Source of the DNA: Roseomonas gilardii subsp. gilardii
Lineage (GTDB): Bacteria; Pseudomonadota; Alphaproteobacteria; Acetobacterales; Acetobacteraceae
DNA length: 64,000 nucleotides
Assembly (NCBI RefSeq): GCF_023078375.1
Contig: NZ_CP095554.1
Span: forward strand, 1,116,001-1,180,000
Direction: 5' to 3'
The notes below the pieces were generated by a model, which did no database searches, was not told where the DNA came from, and saw nothing but the letters and a program-made list of their open reading frames with translations. The position numbers were made by a program, and so were the translations under genes. Below, piece after piece: positions 26,263 through 35,071 of the stretch. The stretch's first letter is position 1. Every line of letters begins with the position of its first letter.

Positions 26263-27855
26263 CTACTTCGCCAGGCTCAGGTTCATCGCCCGCGTCTCCT
26301 CGTCGGCGCGCGGCGTATAGGCATAGCCCTTGCGCATCGCCCAGACGCTCTTCTGGATATGCAGCGGGATGATCGCGACATCCTCCATCGCCATCTTCAT
26401 CGCCCGCTGCATCAGCCCTTCGCGCGCCTTGTCGTCCAGCGTGCCGAGCGCCTGCTGCACCAGCTTGTCGAATTCCGGGTTGGAATAGCGCCCGTAATTC
26501 GACAGCCCGCGCCCCAGCGCCGGATCGCGCGTGCCCAGCACCGCCTTCAGCGAGGAGGAGGGCTCGCCCGTGGAATTGCTCCATCCCAGCAGATAGGCCG
26601 AGGCATCGAAGCGGTTCAGCCGCCCGATCACCGTCGCCAGCGGCTGCGCCTCCACCCGCGTCTTCACCCCGACGCGCGTCCACATCTGCGCCACCGTCTG
26701 CTGGATCTGCGCGTCGTTGACATAGCGGTCGTTCGGCCCGCGCAGGATGATGCTGAAGCCGTTGGGATAGCCCGCCTGGGTCAGCAGCTCCTTCGCCCGG
26801 TCCGGCGCGAAGGCGGGGACGGGGATGGAGGGATCGTAGCCGAAGACGCCCGGCGGCATGAACTGGCCGGTGGCCAGCGCCGCCCCTTCCATGACGCGCG
26901 ACACGATGGCCGGCCGGTTGATGGCGATGCTCAGCGCCTCCCGCACCCGGTGGTCGCGCAGCGGGTTCTTGTCCAGCTTCTCGCCATTCGGGCCGGTGAT
27001 GTCGGGCGAGCCGTCCTGCCGCTCCACATCCAGCCCGAGGAAGATCAGCCGCGTGCTGGCGGCCTCGGCGATGGTGAGCCGCTCGTCCTTGCGCAGCCGC
27101 GCCGCATCGGCGGTGGGCACCGCGTCGATCAGCGCGACGTCGCCCGACAGCAGCGCCGCCACGCGCGCGCCGTCATTGGTGATGATGCGGTAATCCACCG
27201 TCTCCCAGGCCGGCTTGCTGCCGTAGTAGCCGTCGTTGCGCGCCAGCTTCACCCGGTTGTTCGGGTCATAGGAGACGAACTTGTACGGCCCGGTGCCGAT
27301 CGCCGCCTTGCCGCTGTTGAAATCCGCCGTGCTGGAATTCGCCGCGACGGAGCGCGAGACGATGAAGATGTTCGCGAGATTCGCCGGCAGCAGGGGCGAG
27401 GGCTCCTTCGTCTTCAGCCGGATGGTCTGCGGGTCCACCACCTGCACATCGGTGATGTCGCGCGTATAGACGGAGAAGGAGCTGGGGCTCTGCACCGTCG
27501 GCACGCGTTCCAGCGAATAGGCCACGTCCTCGGCGGTGAAATCGGCGCCGTTGTGGAACTTCACCCCCGGCCGCAGCCTGAACTCCCAGGTGGTGTCGTC
27601 CACCAGCTTCCAGGATTCCGCGAGGTCCGGCACCAGCCGCGAATTCTCGTCGCGCTGCACCAGCCGGTTGAAGATGTGCGACGACAGCATGATGCTGGGC
27701 GTCAGCGTGTAGTAATGCGGGTCGATGCTGGCCGGCGGCGCGCTGACCGCGAGCGACAGCGGCTCGGCCCGGGCGGCGGGCGCCGCGAGCGTGCCGCAGA
27801 GCGGCAGGAACAGCGAGGCGAGCAGCGCCGCGCGGCGGGAAACTGTCTTGATCAT
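26263..27855 (-). CDS. ABC transporter solute-binding protein, family 5 (peptide/nickel type)
   Basis: A 530-residue periplasmic receptor. The signal peptide includes SRRAALLASLFLPLCG and ends APAARAEP, so export is by Sec or Tat. The mature part has family-5 landmarks: PASIDPHYYTLTPSIM, VPDLAESWKLVDDTTWEFRL, RPGVKFHNGADFTAEDV and IGTGPYKFVSYDPNN. Such receptors bind di/oligopeptides, opines or other ligands. No permease or ATPase is adjacent; the only such set in the window (49972-54135) has its own receptor. It stands 159 bp downstream of an M20 hydrolase gene on the same strand, which suggests that an acylated amino acid or small peptide is the ligand. Confidence 0.88.
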   Translation of the reverse strand: MIKTVSRRAALLASLFLPLCGTLAAPAARAEPLSLAVSAPPASIDPHYYTLTPSIMLSSHIFNRLVQRDENSRLVPDLAESWKLVDDTTWEFRLRPGVKFHNGADFTAEDVAYSLERVPTVQSPSSFSVYTRDITDVQVVDPQTIRLKTKEPSPLLPANLANIFIVSRSVAANSSTADFNSGKAAIGTGPYKFVSYDPNNRVKLARNDGYYGSKPAWETVDYRIITNDGARVAALLSGDVALIDAVPTADAARLRKDERLTIAEAASTRLIFLGLDVERQDGSPDITGPNGEKLDKNPLRDHRVREALSIAINRPAIVSRVMEGAALATGQFMPPGVFGYDPSIPVPAFAPDRAKELLTQAGYPNGFSIILRGPNDRYVNDAQIQQTVAQMWTRVGVKTRVEAQPLATVIGRLNRFDASAYLLGWSNSTGEPSSSLKAVLGTRDPALGRGLSNYGRYSNPEFDKLVQQALGTLDDKAREGLMQRAMKMAMEDVAIIPLHIQKSVWAMRKGYAYTPRADEETRAMNLSLAK

Positions 27856-28014
27856 CGGCCGTGTTCTTTCTGGTTTCGGTGCCGCCCGGCCCGCGCGGGG
27901 GCCGGACGACGGCTCCGGCAGCCCCGGCGGCATGGCGCGGCACGCCCCACCCGCCGGGAAAACGGGCCCGGCCGCCAGGGTGCCGCCGGGCCATGGAAGG
28001 CATCGCGCGGGCCG

Positions 28015-29229
28015 TCAGGCCGCCTTCGCCTCCTCGCTTGCCCAGCCCAGCTCATGCCGCACCAGGCTCGCCCAGTAGGCCGCCCCCAGGGCCAGCGCCT
28101 CGTCGTTGAAGTCGTAATGCGGCGTGTGGACGTTGTGGAAGCTGCCATCCGCGTTCACGCCATTGCCGATGCGGATGAAGGCTCCCGGCTTCTCGCGCAG
28201 CATGAAGGCGAAGTCCTCGCCCCCCGTGCTCATCGGGATCTCCCCGACCTTCGCGGCGCCCACCACCGCCCCGGCGGCGGCACGCGCCACCTCGGTCTTC
28301 TCCGTGTCGTTCACGGTGGGGATGCAGAGTGGCTGATAGTCCAGCTCCGCCGTCACGCCATAGGTTGCGGCCAGCCCCTCGGCCAGCTCGCGCAGGCGGC
28401 GGCGGATGGTCTCCTGCGTCTTCGGCTCGAAGTACCGCGCCGTGCCGCGCACCAGCACCCTGGACGGCATCACGTTCGGCGATTCCGCCGTGCCGCAATG
28501 CACATGCCCCACGCTCACCGCGGCGGGTTCCGTCGGCGCCAGCGCCCGCGCCGCGATGGTGTGCACGCCGAGCAGGAAATGCCCCAGCACCACCGTCGCA
28601 TCCGTCGCCAGATGCGGCGCCGCGCCGCCATGCCCGCCCGTGCCGGTAAAGGTCACGCCCCAGAAATCCGCCCCCGCCAGGTTCGGCCCCGGGCGGATCG
28701 CGAACTGTCCGACCGGGATACCGGGGCTGTTGTGCATGCCATAGACGGCGTCGCAGGGGAAACGCTCGAACAGCCCGTCGCGGATCATGGCCGGCGCCCC
28801 CGTGCCGGCCTCCTCGGCAGGCTGGAAGATCAGGTGCACCGTCCCCGCGAAGTCGCGGTTCCCGCTCAGGTACTTCGCCGCGCCCAGCAGCATGGTGGTG
28901 TGCCCGTCATGGCCGCAGGCATGCATCTTCCCCGGCACGGTGGAGGCATGCGGCAGCCCGGTCTGCTCCTCCATGAACAGCGCATCCATGTCGGCGCGCA
29001 GCCCGATCGCCCTCTGCCCCGGACGGGTGCCGCGCAGCGTGCCCACGACGCCGGTGCCGCCCACGCCCTCCGTGACCTCGTCGATCCCCCATTCCCGCAG
29101 CTTCTCCGCCACCAGCGCGGCGGTGCGATGCTCCTCGAAACGGGTCTCGGGATGGGCATGGATGTCGCGGCGGATGGCGATCAGTTCATCCTCGAAGCGC
29201 TTGATCGCATCCAGGGGCGTTTCGGTCAC
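28015..29229 (-). CDS. M20 family amidohydrolase (hippurate-hydrolase type)
   Basis: A 404-residue zinc amidohydrolase of the IAA-amino-acid/hippurate hydrolase branch. Seen: IRRDIHAHPETRFEEHRTA, GLRADMDALFMEEQTG (metal Asp region), MHACGHDGHTTMLLGAA (metal-binding Cys/His), the catalytic Glu pair in IFQPAEEAGTGA, and late STGGEDFAFML and GSFHNVHTPHYDFND. All appear intact. It would release amino acids from N-acyl or N-aroyl conjugates in the cytoplasm. GTG 29229 is chosen, with AGGA 9 bp upstream and the family-typical start ahead of LDAIKRFEDELIAIRRDIH; the ORF extends to 29313 but that piece is implausible. Confidence 0.9.
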   Translation of the reverse strand: MTETPLDAIKRFEDELIAIRRDIHAHPETRFEEHRTAALVAEKLREWGIDEVTEGVGGTGVVGTLRGTRPGQRAIGLRADMDALFMEEQTGLPHASTVPGKMHACGHDGHTTMLLGAAKYLSGNRDFAGTVHLIFQPAEEAGTGAPAMIRDGLFERFPCDAVYGMHNSPGIPVGQFAIRPGPNLAGADFWGVTFTGTGGHGGAAPHLATDATVVLGHFLLGVHTIAARALAPTEPAAVSVGHVHCGTAESPNVMPSRVLVRGTARYFEPKTQETIRRRLRELAEGLAATYGVTAELDYQPLCIPTVNDTEKTEVARAAAGAVVGAAKVGEIPMSTGGEDFAFMLREKPGAFIRIGNGVNADGSFHNVHTPHYDFNDEALALGAAYWASLVRHELGWASEEAKAA

Positions 29230-29376
29230 GTCGTGTCCTCGTTGCGCGGACGCCGGCGCGGCAGCGCCGGGCGTCACGGGATTGTCTTGGAACGGCGCGG
29301 ACCGTGACTCCACCGGCGCACCGGGTCAATCGAGGCCGGAGCATTTCCGGCTCATCCCGACGCCAACGCGAACGCC

Positions 29377-29397
29377 CCTGCCCGCCGGCGGGGCAGG
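29377..29397 (-). terminator. stem-loop after the epimerase gene
   Basis: CCTGCCC pairs with GGGCAGG around a GC-rich loop, about 40 bp beyond the epimerase stop at 29436 (minus strand). No T-run follows, so this is a tentative call. Confidence 0.35.
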
Positions 29398-29435
29398 TTC
29401 ACCTGTCCGGACGGATGCCGGCCGGGCCTTCCGGC

Positions 29436-30350
29436 TCACCCCCCGGCGGGCCGCAGTGTCACCGTCCAGTGGAAGCGCCGCGCCCGCCCCGGCTCCAGCA
29501 GGATCACGCCGGGCTTGCCGGCGAGCTCCCCCTCCCAGCCGAGCGGGGTGGAATGGCCGGCCCAGGGCTCCAGGCAGAGGAACTCCGCCCCCGGCTTGGA
29601 CCAGAGGCCGAAATCCTCGTAGCCCTCCCAGACCATCTCCAGCATCGCGCCGCCCGGGCCGTCATAGCGCAGCGCATGGGCGGGCAGCCGCGTCATCACC
29701 AGCGCGTCCTTGCGGAACAGCTCGTCTTCCAGCCGCAGCCGGCCCTGGCGCAGCGGCAGGGTCTCCGACCGGTCGAGCAGCCCGTTGGACAGCCGCCGCA
29801 CCGGCAGGCTGTCGCGCAGCGTACCGGGCGGGGCCGCCGCGTCGGGCAGGAAGGTCACGCCATGCTCCTCCCGCGCCCCGCCGCGCGGCAGCGGCCAGGC
29901 GAAGGCCGGATGCGCGCCGACCGAGAAGGGCAGGGGCGCCTCGCCCGTATTGGCCACCGTCACCGTGCAGGCCAGCGCGGATTCGGCCACGGCGAAGGCG
30001 ACATCCAGGGTGAAGGGAAAGGGATAGGCCGCGCGCGTTTCCGCATCGTCCGTCAGGCGCAGGGCGCAGGCCGTGTCGGTCAGGGCGAGCCATGTGAAGC
30101 GGCGGTCCCGGGCGAAGCCATGTTGCGTCATCCGATGGGCTTCGCCCGCATGGAGCAGCGTGTCGCCCGGCAGCCGGCCGACGATCGGGAACAGCACCGG
30201 CGCATGGCGCGGCCAGGCCGGGCCCGCCTGCCAGAGCCATTCCGCGCCGGAGGCATCGCGCAGGGACTGGAGTTCGGCACCATGAACCGAGATCGCCGCC
30301 CGCAGCGCTCCGCTGCCGATCTCGTGCCGCTCCAGCCTGTCCCGTTCCAT
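29436..30350 (-). CDS. aldose 1-epimerase family protein
   Basis: A 304-residue beta-sandwich sugar mutarotase-like protein of the LacX/YeaD-type branch. Seen: AAISVHGAELQSLRD, EWLWQAGPAWPRHAPVLFPI (a landmark of the LacX group), MTQHGFARDRRF with the putative catalytic His, and FSVGAHPAFAWPLP with a second His. A late CLEPWAGHSTPLG supplies the expected Glu. Exact substrate unknown; interconversion of anomers of a free or phosphorylated hexose is likely. It is transcribed away from the DUF1489 gene. Confidence 0.88.
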   Translation of the reverse strand: MERDRLERHEIGSGALRAAISVHGAELQSLRDASGAEWLWQAGPAWPRHAPVLFPIVGRLPGDTLLHAGEAHRMTQHGFARDRRFTWLALTDTACALRLTDDAETRAAYPFPFTLDVAFAVAESALACTVTVANTGEAPLPFSVGAHPAFAWPLPRGGAREEHGVTFLPDAAAPPGTLRDSLPVRRLSNGLLDRSETLPLRQGRLRLEDELFRKDALVMTRLPAHALRYDGPGGAMLEMVWEGYEDFGLWSKPGAEFLCLEPWAGHSTPLGWEGELAGKPGVILLEPGRARRFHWTVTLRPAGG

Positions 30351-30603
30351 CGCTTCGCCACTCCTCCGGTCCGGCTGAAAAGCCGTCCCCTCCTGCCGCG
30401 CGCCATCCCGATCCAGGAGCGCCCCATGACATTGCGGCCGGTTCGTCCTGGAAGGAGACCGGCCGGGTCCTTGTTATGCCGTGGCGCAATCCATCCGGCG
30501 CCCCCACCCGCCATCACATCTGCGTCCCACGCGCCCCGCCCGTCGTCCTGGGTGGGGTATCCGGCGGGGAATGGATCTTGCCGATGGCTCCGGAGCGGCG
30601 CAG

Positions 30604-31041
30604 ATGGGCGCCACCGTGCTGCATCTCATCAAGCTTTCCGTCGGCCCCAAGGACGTGGCCGAGCTGCGCCAGATCCAGGCCCGCCGCCTCGCCGAGCAGC
30701 CGCCGCTGCGCCACTGGACCCGGATGATCCCGCGCCGGGGTGGGGAACTCCTGGACGGCGGCTCCATCTACTGGGTCGTGGCCGGCTTCGTGCGCGTCCG
30801 GCAGAGGCTGATCGGGCTGGAGGATGGACAGACCGCCGATGGCCGCGCCCAGGTCGGCCTCGTGCTCGACCCGGAACTGGTGCCGGTGGAAATGCGCCCG
30901 CAGAAGCCCTTCCAGGGCTGGCGCTACCTCCAGCCGGACGCCGCCCCGCCTGACCTGCCCGCGGATGGCCCGGTGGCGGAAGGGCTCGACTCCCTGCCAC
31001 CCCGCCTGCGCCGCGAACTGCGGGAACTCGGGCTGATCTGA
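30604..31041 (+). CDS. DUF1489 family protein
   Basis: A 145-residue protein of an alphaproteobacterial family with no known function. Family landmarks are VLHLIKLSVGPKDVAEL at the start, RTRMI-like HWTRMIPRRGGELLDGGS, IYWVVAGFVRVRQRLIGLE, VLDPELVPVEMRP and FQGWRYLQ. The start at 30604 is chosen because the protein family begins just before LHLIKL; the frame upstream is not family-like. No signal peptide or helix spanning the membrane is seen, so it is probably cytoplasmic. The stop is followed at once by a structured repeat. Confidence 0.85.
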   Translation: MGATVLHLIKLSVGPKDVAELRQIQARRLAEQPPLRHWTRMIPRRGGELLDGGSIYWVVAGFVRVRQRLIGLEDGQTADGRAQVGLVLDPELVPVEMRPQKPFQGWRYLQPDAAPPDLPADGPVAEGLDSLPPRLRRELRELGLI

Positions 31042-31043
31042 GG

Positions 31044-31424
31044 CAACTCTGCCGTTGCGCTGCGTGGCCGGCCCCGGGGGAGAGGCTCTGCCTCTCCGCC
31101 CGGACCCCCACTCCGCCCATGCCCATGATGGGGGACCGAAGCCGGTCCCCGGACCCCGGGCTTTCGTGGGCGTTGGTGGTGGCCGTCAGTCTGTCGATTG
31201 ATCCCTGAGCGCAGGTGGATCGGCGGGGCTCCCGAAAAGAAGAAAAACATCCTGTCCGCGCTGGTGACACCGGCAGTCGCCGGAGAGCGATGCTCTCCGG
31301 CGTGATCGGGCTGCAGTCAGCACCAACGAATGGGAGGTCCAGGAACCTCAGGTTCCTGGCGGATCAGGGGGGCCGGGGGAAAGGCGGAGCCTTGTCCCCC
31401 GGGACAGAGCAACGCCCGACGTGA
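31044..31424 (+). repeat. dispersed structured intergenic element, copy D
   Basis: Copy D, one of the most complete, fills the convergent gap after the DUF1489 gene. Left end GCCGTTGCGC at 31051-31060; outer hairpin GGGGGAGAGGC / GCCTCTCCGCC (31076-31100). Distal arm GGGGACC / GGTCCCC (31131-31150). A-rich strand GAAAAGAAGAAAAACATCC at 31235-31253. Core stem CGCCGGAGAGC / GCTCTCCGGCG around GAT (31278-31302). Proximal arm CCAGGAACC / GGTTCCTGG, a perfect 9-bp stem (31339-31359). The outer hairpin is at about 31374-31400, and the right end is GAGCAACGCC. Confidence 0.9.
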
Positions 31425-31439
31425 GGCCCGCCCCGCAAA

Positions 31440-33173
31440 TCAGTCCGGCAGCACCGCCAGCAACTCCCGACCCTCGATCAGCCGCAGCCGGTCCTCCAGC
31501 ACGTCTTCCCGTGCCAGGCCCAGGGCGACCAGACCGGCGCCGCGCTCCTCCGCCTCGCTGTCCAGCAGGATCTCCAGCACGCCGTCTTCCCCTGGCTCCT
31601 CCGGGGCGGGCAGGAGCAGCATGGCCTTCGCCTCCTCCCCCGGCGACAGGTCCAGCGTCGTGGCCACCTCCTCGCCGCCCCCGCGCCAGGCGCTGATCCG
31701 CAACCGGCAGGGCTCCGCCGGTGCCCGGACCTCCAGCAGCAGCCGCAGCGCCCCGCCATGCACCCCCTCTGGCACCCGGCAGCGCAGCCGCGCCAAACCC
31801 GGCAGGCTGGGCCGCGCCCCCGCCTCCGCGGGCAGCCAGCCCGGGCCGTTGGGCAGCACCTGCGCCAGCGCCTGTTCCAGCCTGGGCCGGCGGCTGGGCG
31901 GCGGCGCCAGCCGGACCCGCAGGCCCGGCGGCAGCCGGGGCGGCACAGCCGGCTGCGCGGCCCCGGCCAGGGCACGTGCCCGCGCCAGCATCTCCCGCGC
32001 CACCTCGCCCCAGGGCCGGCAGCCGCCACCCGGCGCGATCCGGGCCGCCGCCAGCTCCGGTCCGGCGATCAGCGCCAGCGCCTTCTCCACAAGGTCGGGC
32101 TCGGAATTCGGCGTGAAGAAGGTCGCGCCCGCCGCGCCGCTTTCCAGCAGCGCGGAGTGCCCCGGGACCAGCACCGGCCGCCCCAGCGCCAGCGCCTCGC
32201 TGACCGGCAGGCCCCAGCCCTCGCCATGGCTGGCACTGACCGCGAAGCGGCAATGCCGCGTCAGCGCGTACAGGGTGGCATCGTCCACCTCGGGCAGGAT
32301 CACCACCCGGGCCGCCAGCTCCGGCGAGGCTTCGAGCAGCGCCATGGCCCCTTCCGAGCGCCAGCCCGGCCGGCCGACGCAGACCAGCAGGGGACAGGCA
32401 CCCCCCAGCCGGCGCGCGAGTGTCAGCCAGGCCTGGAAGAGCAGCAGGTGGTTCTTCCGCCCCTCGATCGTGCCGGTGCAAAGGGCATAGGGCCGGGATT
32501 CGAGCTCCGGCGGCAGGCTGGCCTCGCGCGGCGGCGGGGGAGGGGCGCCGTTGAGCGGCACCACCGCCAGCGGCGGCCATTCCTGCCCCGGCAGGTACCG
32601 CGCGGCGAAGCGGCGCAGATCCGCCGCCGTCGCCTCGGAATTGCACAGGATGCCGTCGGCCAGCAGCGGCAGGGCCGAGAACCAGGCGGCATAGTCCGAC
32701 ACGGTGCGGGCCTCGCACCATTCCGGCAGGGCCAGGGGGATCGTGTCGTGCAGCAGCGGCACGTAGCGCGCCCCGGCCTCCCGCGCCGCCGCCAGCCGCG
32801 CCGCCTGTTCCGGCATGGCCCAGGCCGTGCCCGGACAGAGCAGCAGCGCGCCCGGCGCCAGGGCCAGGTCCGGCGCTGCCGCCAGCCAGTCATGGAGGAT
32901 GCCGCTCGCCTCCTGCCAGGCGGCCTCGCGCGGATCGGCGCCCCCCTGGATCGCGAGGCGCCGCAGCCGCAGCAGCAGCGGCGCCGGCAGTTCGCGCCAG
33001 CCGCCCACCCCATTCCCGGCCGGGAGCATGGCGCAGGCCAGCACCGCGCCATCGTTCATTCCCCCGCCGGCGCAAAGGCTGGCGGCGATCTCGTACTGCA
33101 CCCGCTGGATGCCGGAGGGGGCCCGCCGGCCACCCAGGACCCAGGAGACGAGGTCGGACAGATCCAGCCCCAC
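31440..33173 (-). CDS. GT4-family glycosyltransferase with C-terminal extension
   Basis: A 577-residue protein. Residues of about 15-400 form a GT-B glycosyltransferase: RYVPLLHDTIPLALPEWCE in the acceptor half, ALCTGTIEGRKNHLLLFQAW as the donor-domain entry, and SASHGEGWGLPVSEALALGRPVLV with the GT4 Glu. The last 170 residues are not glycosyltransferase-like; they look beta-rich and may be a carbohydrate-binding or structural domain (no family recognised). GTG 33173 lies just past the TPR gene stop (33179) and precedes GLDLSDLVSWV, a typical start for this branch. Together with the TPR gene it forms an operon for a surface polysaccharide. Confidence 0.83.
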   Translation of the reverse strand: MGLDLSDLVSWVLGGRRAPSGIQRVQYEIAASLCAGGGMNDGAVLACAMLPAGNGVGGWRELPAPLLLRLRRLAIQGGADPREAAWQEASGILHDWLAAAPDLALAPGALLLCPGTAWAMPEQAARLAAAREAGARYVPLLHDTIPLALPEWCEARTVSDYAAWFSALPLLADGILCNSEATAADLRRFAARYLPGQEWPPLAVVPLNGAPPPPPREASLPPELESRPYALCTGTIEGRKNHLLLFQAWLTLARRLGGACPLLVCVGRPGWRSEGAMALLEASPELAARVVILPEVDDATLYALTRHCRFAVSASHGEGWGLPVSEALALGRPVLVPGHSALLESGAAGATFFTPNSEPDLVEKALALIAGPELAAARIAPGGGCRPWGEVAREMLARARALAGAAQPAVPPRLPPGLRVRLAPPPSRRPRLEQALAQVLPNGPGWLPAEAGARPSLPGLARLRCRVPEGVHGGALRLLLEVRAPAEPCRLRISAWRGGGEEVATTLDLSPGEEAKAMLLLPAPEEPGEDGVLEILLDSEAEERGAGLVALGLAREDVLEDRLRLIEGRELLAVLPD

Positions 33174-33178
33174 GCCTG

Positions 33179-33556
33179 TCAGTCGGCGGGGCGGGGGCGG
33201 CCACGCCGGGCCAGCGCCAGCCATTCCCGCCAGGGGTCCTCGCCCTCCGGGTCCAGCGCCAGCGCCCTTCCATAGGCATCCAGCGCCTCCGGCAGCCGGT
33301 GCAGCAGCTTCAGCGCATGGCCCGATTGCAGGTGGATGTCGGGATCGGCCGCGTCCAGACTCCGCGCCCGCTCATAGAGCGCCAGCGCGGCCTCCGGGTC
33401 CCCGGCCTCCTTCACCATATGCCCCTGTTGCACGATGGCGGCGCGGTCATCCGGCCGCAGGCGCAGATAGTCGCCATAGAGCGTGGCGGCCGCCCGCCAT
33501 TCGCGGGCATCGCGGGCGCGGTCGGCGTCTTCGAGCAGGGTTGCGGCCTGTGACAT
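33179..33556 (-). CDS. TPR repeat protein
   Basis: A 125-residue protein made of about three tetratricopeptide repeats, for example REWRAAATLYGDYLRLRPDD, GDPEAALALYERARSLDAAD and HRLPEALDAYGRALALDPEG. No signal or membrane segment is seen, so it is probably a cytoplasmic scaffold. It lies directly upstream of a glycosyltransferase gene (6 bp between the stop and the next start), and TPR proteins of this size often accompany polysaccharide glycosyltransferases. It diverges from another GT4 gene at 33672. Confidence 0.83.
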   Translation of the reverse strand: MSQAATLLEDADRARDAREWRAAATLYGDYLRLRPDDRAAIVQQGHMVKEAGDPEAALALYERARSLDAADPDIHLQSGHALKLLHRLPEALDAYGRALALDPEGEDPWREWLALARRGRPRPAD

Positions 33557-33671
33557 GCCAATGCCGCACCACGATGTTAATACTTCGTCAAGACATCCTT
33601 TGGTTGCGGCTGCGAAAAATCGCCCGCCACGCCACCTCCCCCAGGCTCTTCCCAGCGTCTAGCCTGTGTCC

Positions 33672-35027
33672 ATGGCGCGCATCTACATCGACGGGTACAA
33701 CCTTGGACTGGAGCATGGGACCGGCGTGGCCACCTATGCCCGCAACCTTTCCTTCCGCCTCGGCGCCATGGGGGCCGAAGTCGGTGTGCTCTACGGCACC
33801 CGGGCCAGCCCGGCGAAGGACCCGCTGATCCGCGAGATCGCCTTCTTCGACAACCGCGTCGGCAAGCCCAAGCCGATGAACCGCCTGCTGCGCACCGCGC
33901 GCCGCCTGCTCCTGCCGATGATCGGCCACAAGGCCCAGCCCGTGCCCATCACCGGCCGGGTGATCACCCGGCCCTTCGAGGCCCGGCTGCCGCATTTCGA
34001 TCATCTCTGGAACGTGGAGGAACTCTTCAGCCTCTCCGCCAACCACTTCAAGATGCACAAGGATCGGCTCAAGGTCCGCCTACCCCGGCAGCCCGACGTG
34101 ATGCACTGGACCTATCCGGTTCCGGTCCATGTGCGCGGCACCCGCAACATCTACACGCTGCACGACCTGGTGCCGTTGCGCCTGCCCTACACCACCCTCG
34201 ACCACAAGCGCCGCTACCTGCGCCTGAACCGCCTCCTGGTGCAGCAGGCCGACCATATCGTCACGGTCAGCGAAGCCTCCCGCCGCGACATCATCGACCT
34301 GCTCGGCTGCCCGCCGGAGAAGGTGACCAACACCTACCAGTCGGTGGAACTGCCGCGTGCCCTGGCGCAGAAGCCGGAAGGCGAGGCGCGCGACGAGCTG
34401 ATGGGCTCCTTCGGCCTGGACTGGAAGGAATACTTCCTCTTCTTCGGCGCCATCGAGCCCAAGAAGAATGTCGGCCGGCTGATCGAGGCCTACCTCGCAT
34501 CCGGCGTCGAACGCCCCCTGGTCATCGTCGGCAAGCAGGCCTGGAAGAGCCAGGAGGAGCTGCGGATGCTCTACGAGGACCATCAGCGCTGGCTCCTGCC
34601 CGGCCAGCAGGAGCCCGTCACCAGCAGCCAGCGCCGGCTGCGCGACCGCATCATGCTGGTGGACTACGCCCCCTTCCGCCTCCTCGTCAGCCTGATCCGC
34701 GGCGCCCGCGGCGTGCTCTTCCCCTCGCTCTACGAGGGCTTCGGCCTGCCGGCGCTGGAGGCGATGAGCCTCGGCACGCCCGTCCTCACCTCCAACACCG
34801 CCTCCCTGCCGGAGGTGGTGGGCGACGCGGCGGTGACGGTCGATCCCTACGACATCCGCGCCCTCACCGAAGGCATCCGCGCCCTGGACACGCATGAATC
34901 CCTGCGCGGCCATCTCGCGGAAGTGGGGCCGCGCCGGGCTGCGCTCTTCTCCGCCACGGCCTATGAGAAGCGGCTGGCCGAGGTCTATGCCCGGGTGGGT
35001 ATTCCCATGGAGGCCGGCACCGGCTGA
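33672..35027 (+). CDS. GT4-family glycosyltransferase
   Basis: A 451-residue retaining GT-B glycosyltransferase. Seen: [20 protein letters not shown] (nucleotide-sugar side start), [52 protein letters not shown], and [19 protein letters not shown] with the conserved Glu of GT4. ATG 33672 is taken; a GTG lies 6 bp upstream in frame. It likely adds a mannosyl-type sugar in lipopolysaccharide or exopolysaccharide. The short AT-richer gap to the divergent TPR gene (33557-33671) must hold both promoters. Confidence 0.88.
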   Translation: MARIYIDGYNLGLEHGTGVATYARNLSFRLGAMGAEVGVLYGTRASPAKDPLIREIAFFDNRVGKPKPMNRLLRTARRLLLPMIGHKAQPVPITGRVITRPFEARLPHFDHLWNVEELFSLSANHFKMHKDRLKVRLPRQPDVMHWTYPVPVHVRGTRNIYTLHDLVPLRLPYTTLDHKRRYLRLNRLLVQQADHIVTVSEASRRDIIDLLGCPPEKVTNTYQSVELPRALAQKPEGEARDELMGSFGLDWKEYFLFFGAIEPKKNVGRLIEAYLASGVERPLVIVGKQAWKSQEELRMLYEDHQRWLLPGQQEPVTSSQRRLRDRIMLVDYAPFRLLVSLIRGARGVLFPSLYEGFGLPALEAMSLGTPVLTSNTASLPEVVGDAAVTVDPYDIRALTEGIRALDTHESLRGHLAEVGPRRAALFSATAYEKRLAEVYARVGIPMEAGTG

Positions 35028-35071
35028 CCGCAGGGGCCGGCCACCGCAGGGGATGGAGTCACGGAACCCGC

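Noticed and set aside
31216-31424. Small ORF inside the repeat (from GTG in CAGGTGGATC, product like VDQRGSRKEEKH) that seems shared by copies C, D and E
   Set aside because: In copies F and I small indels in the A-rich tract shift the frame, while hairpin pairing is kept. Selection therefore acts on structure, not on a peptide.
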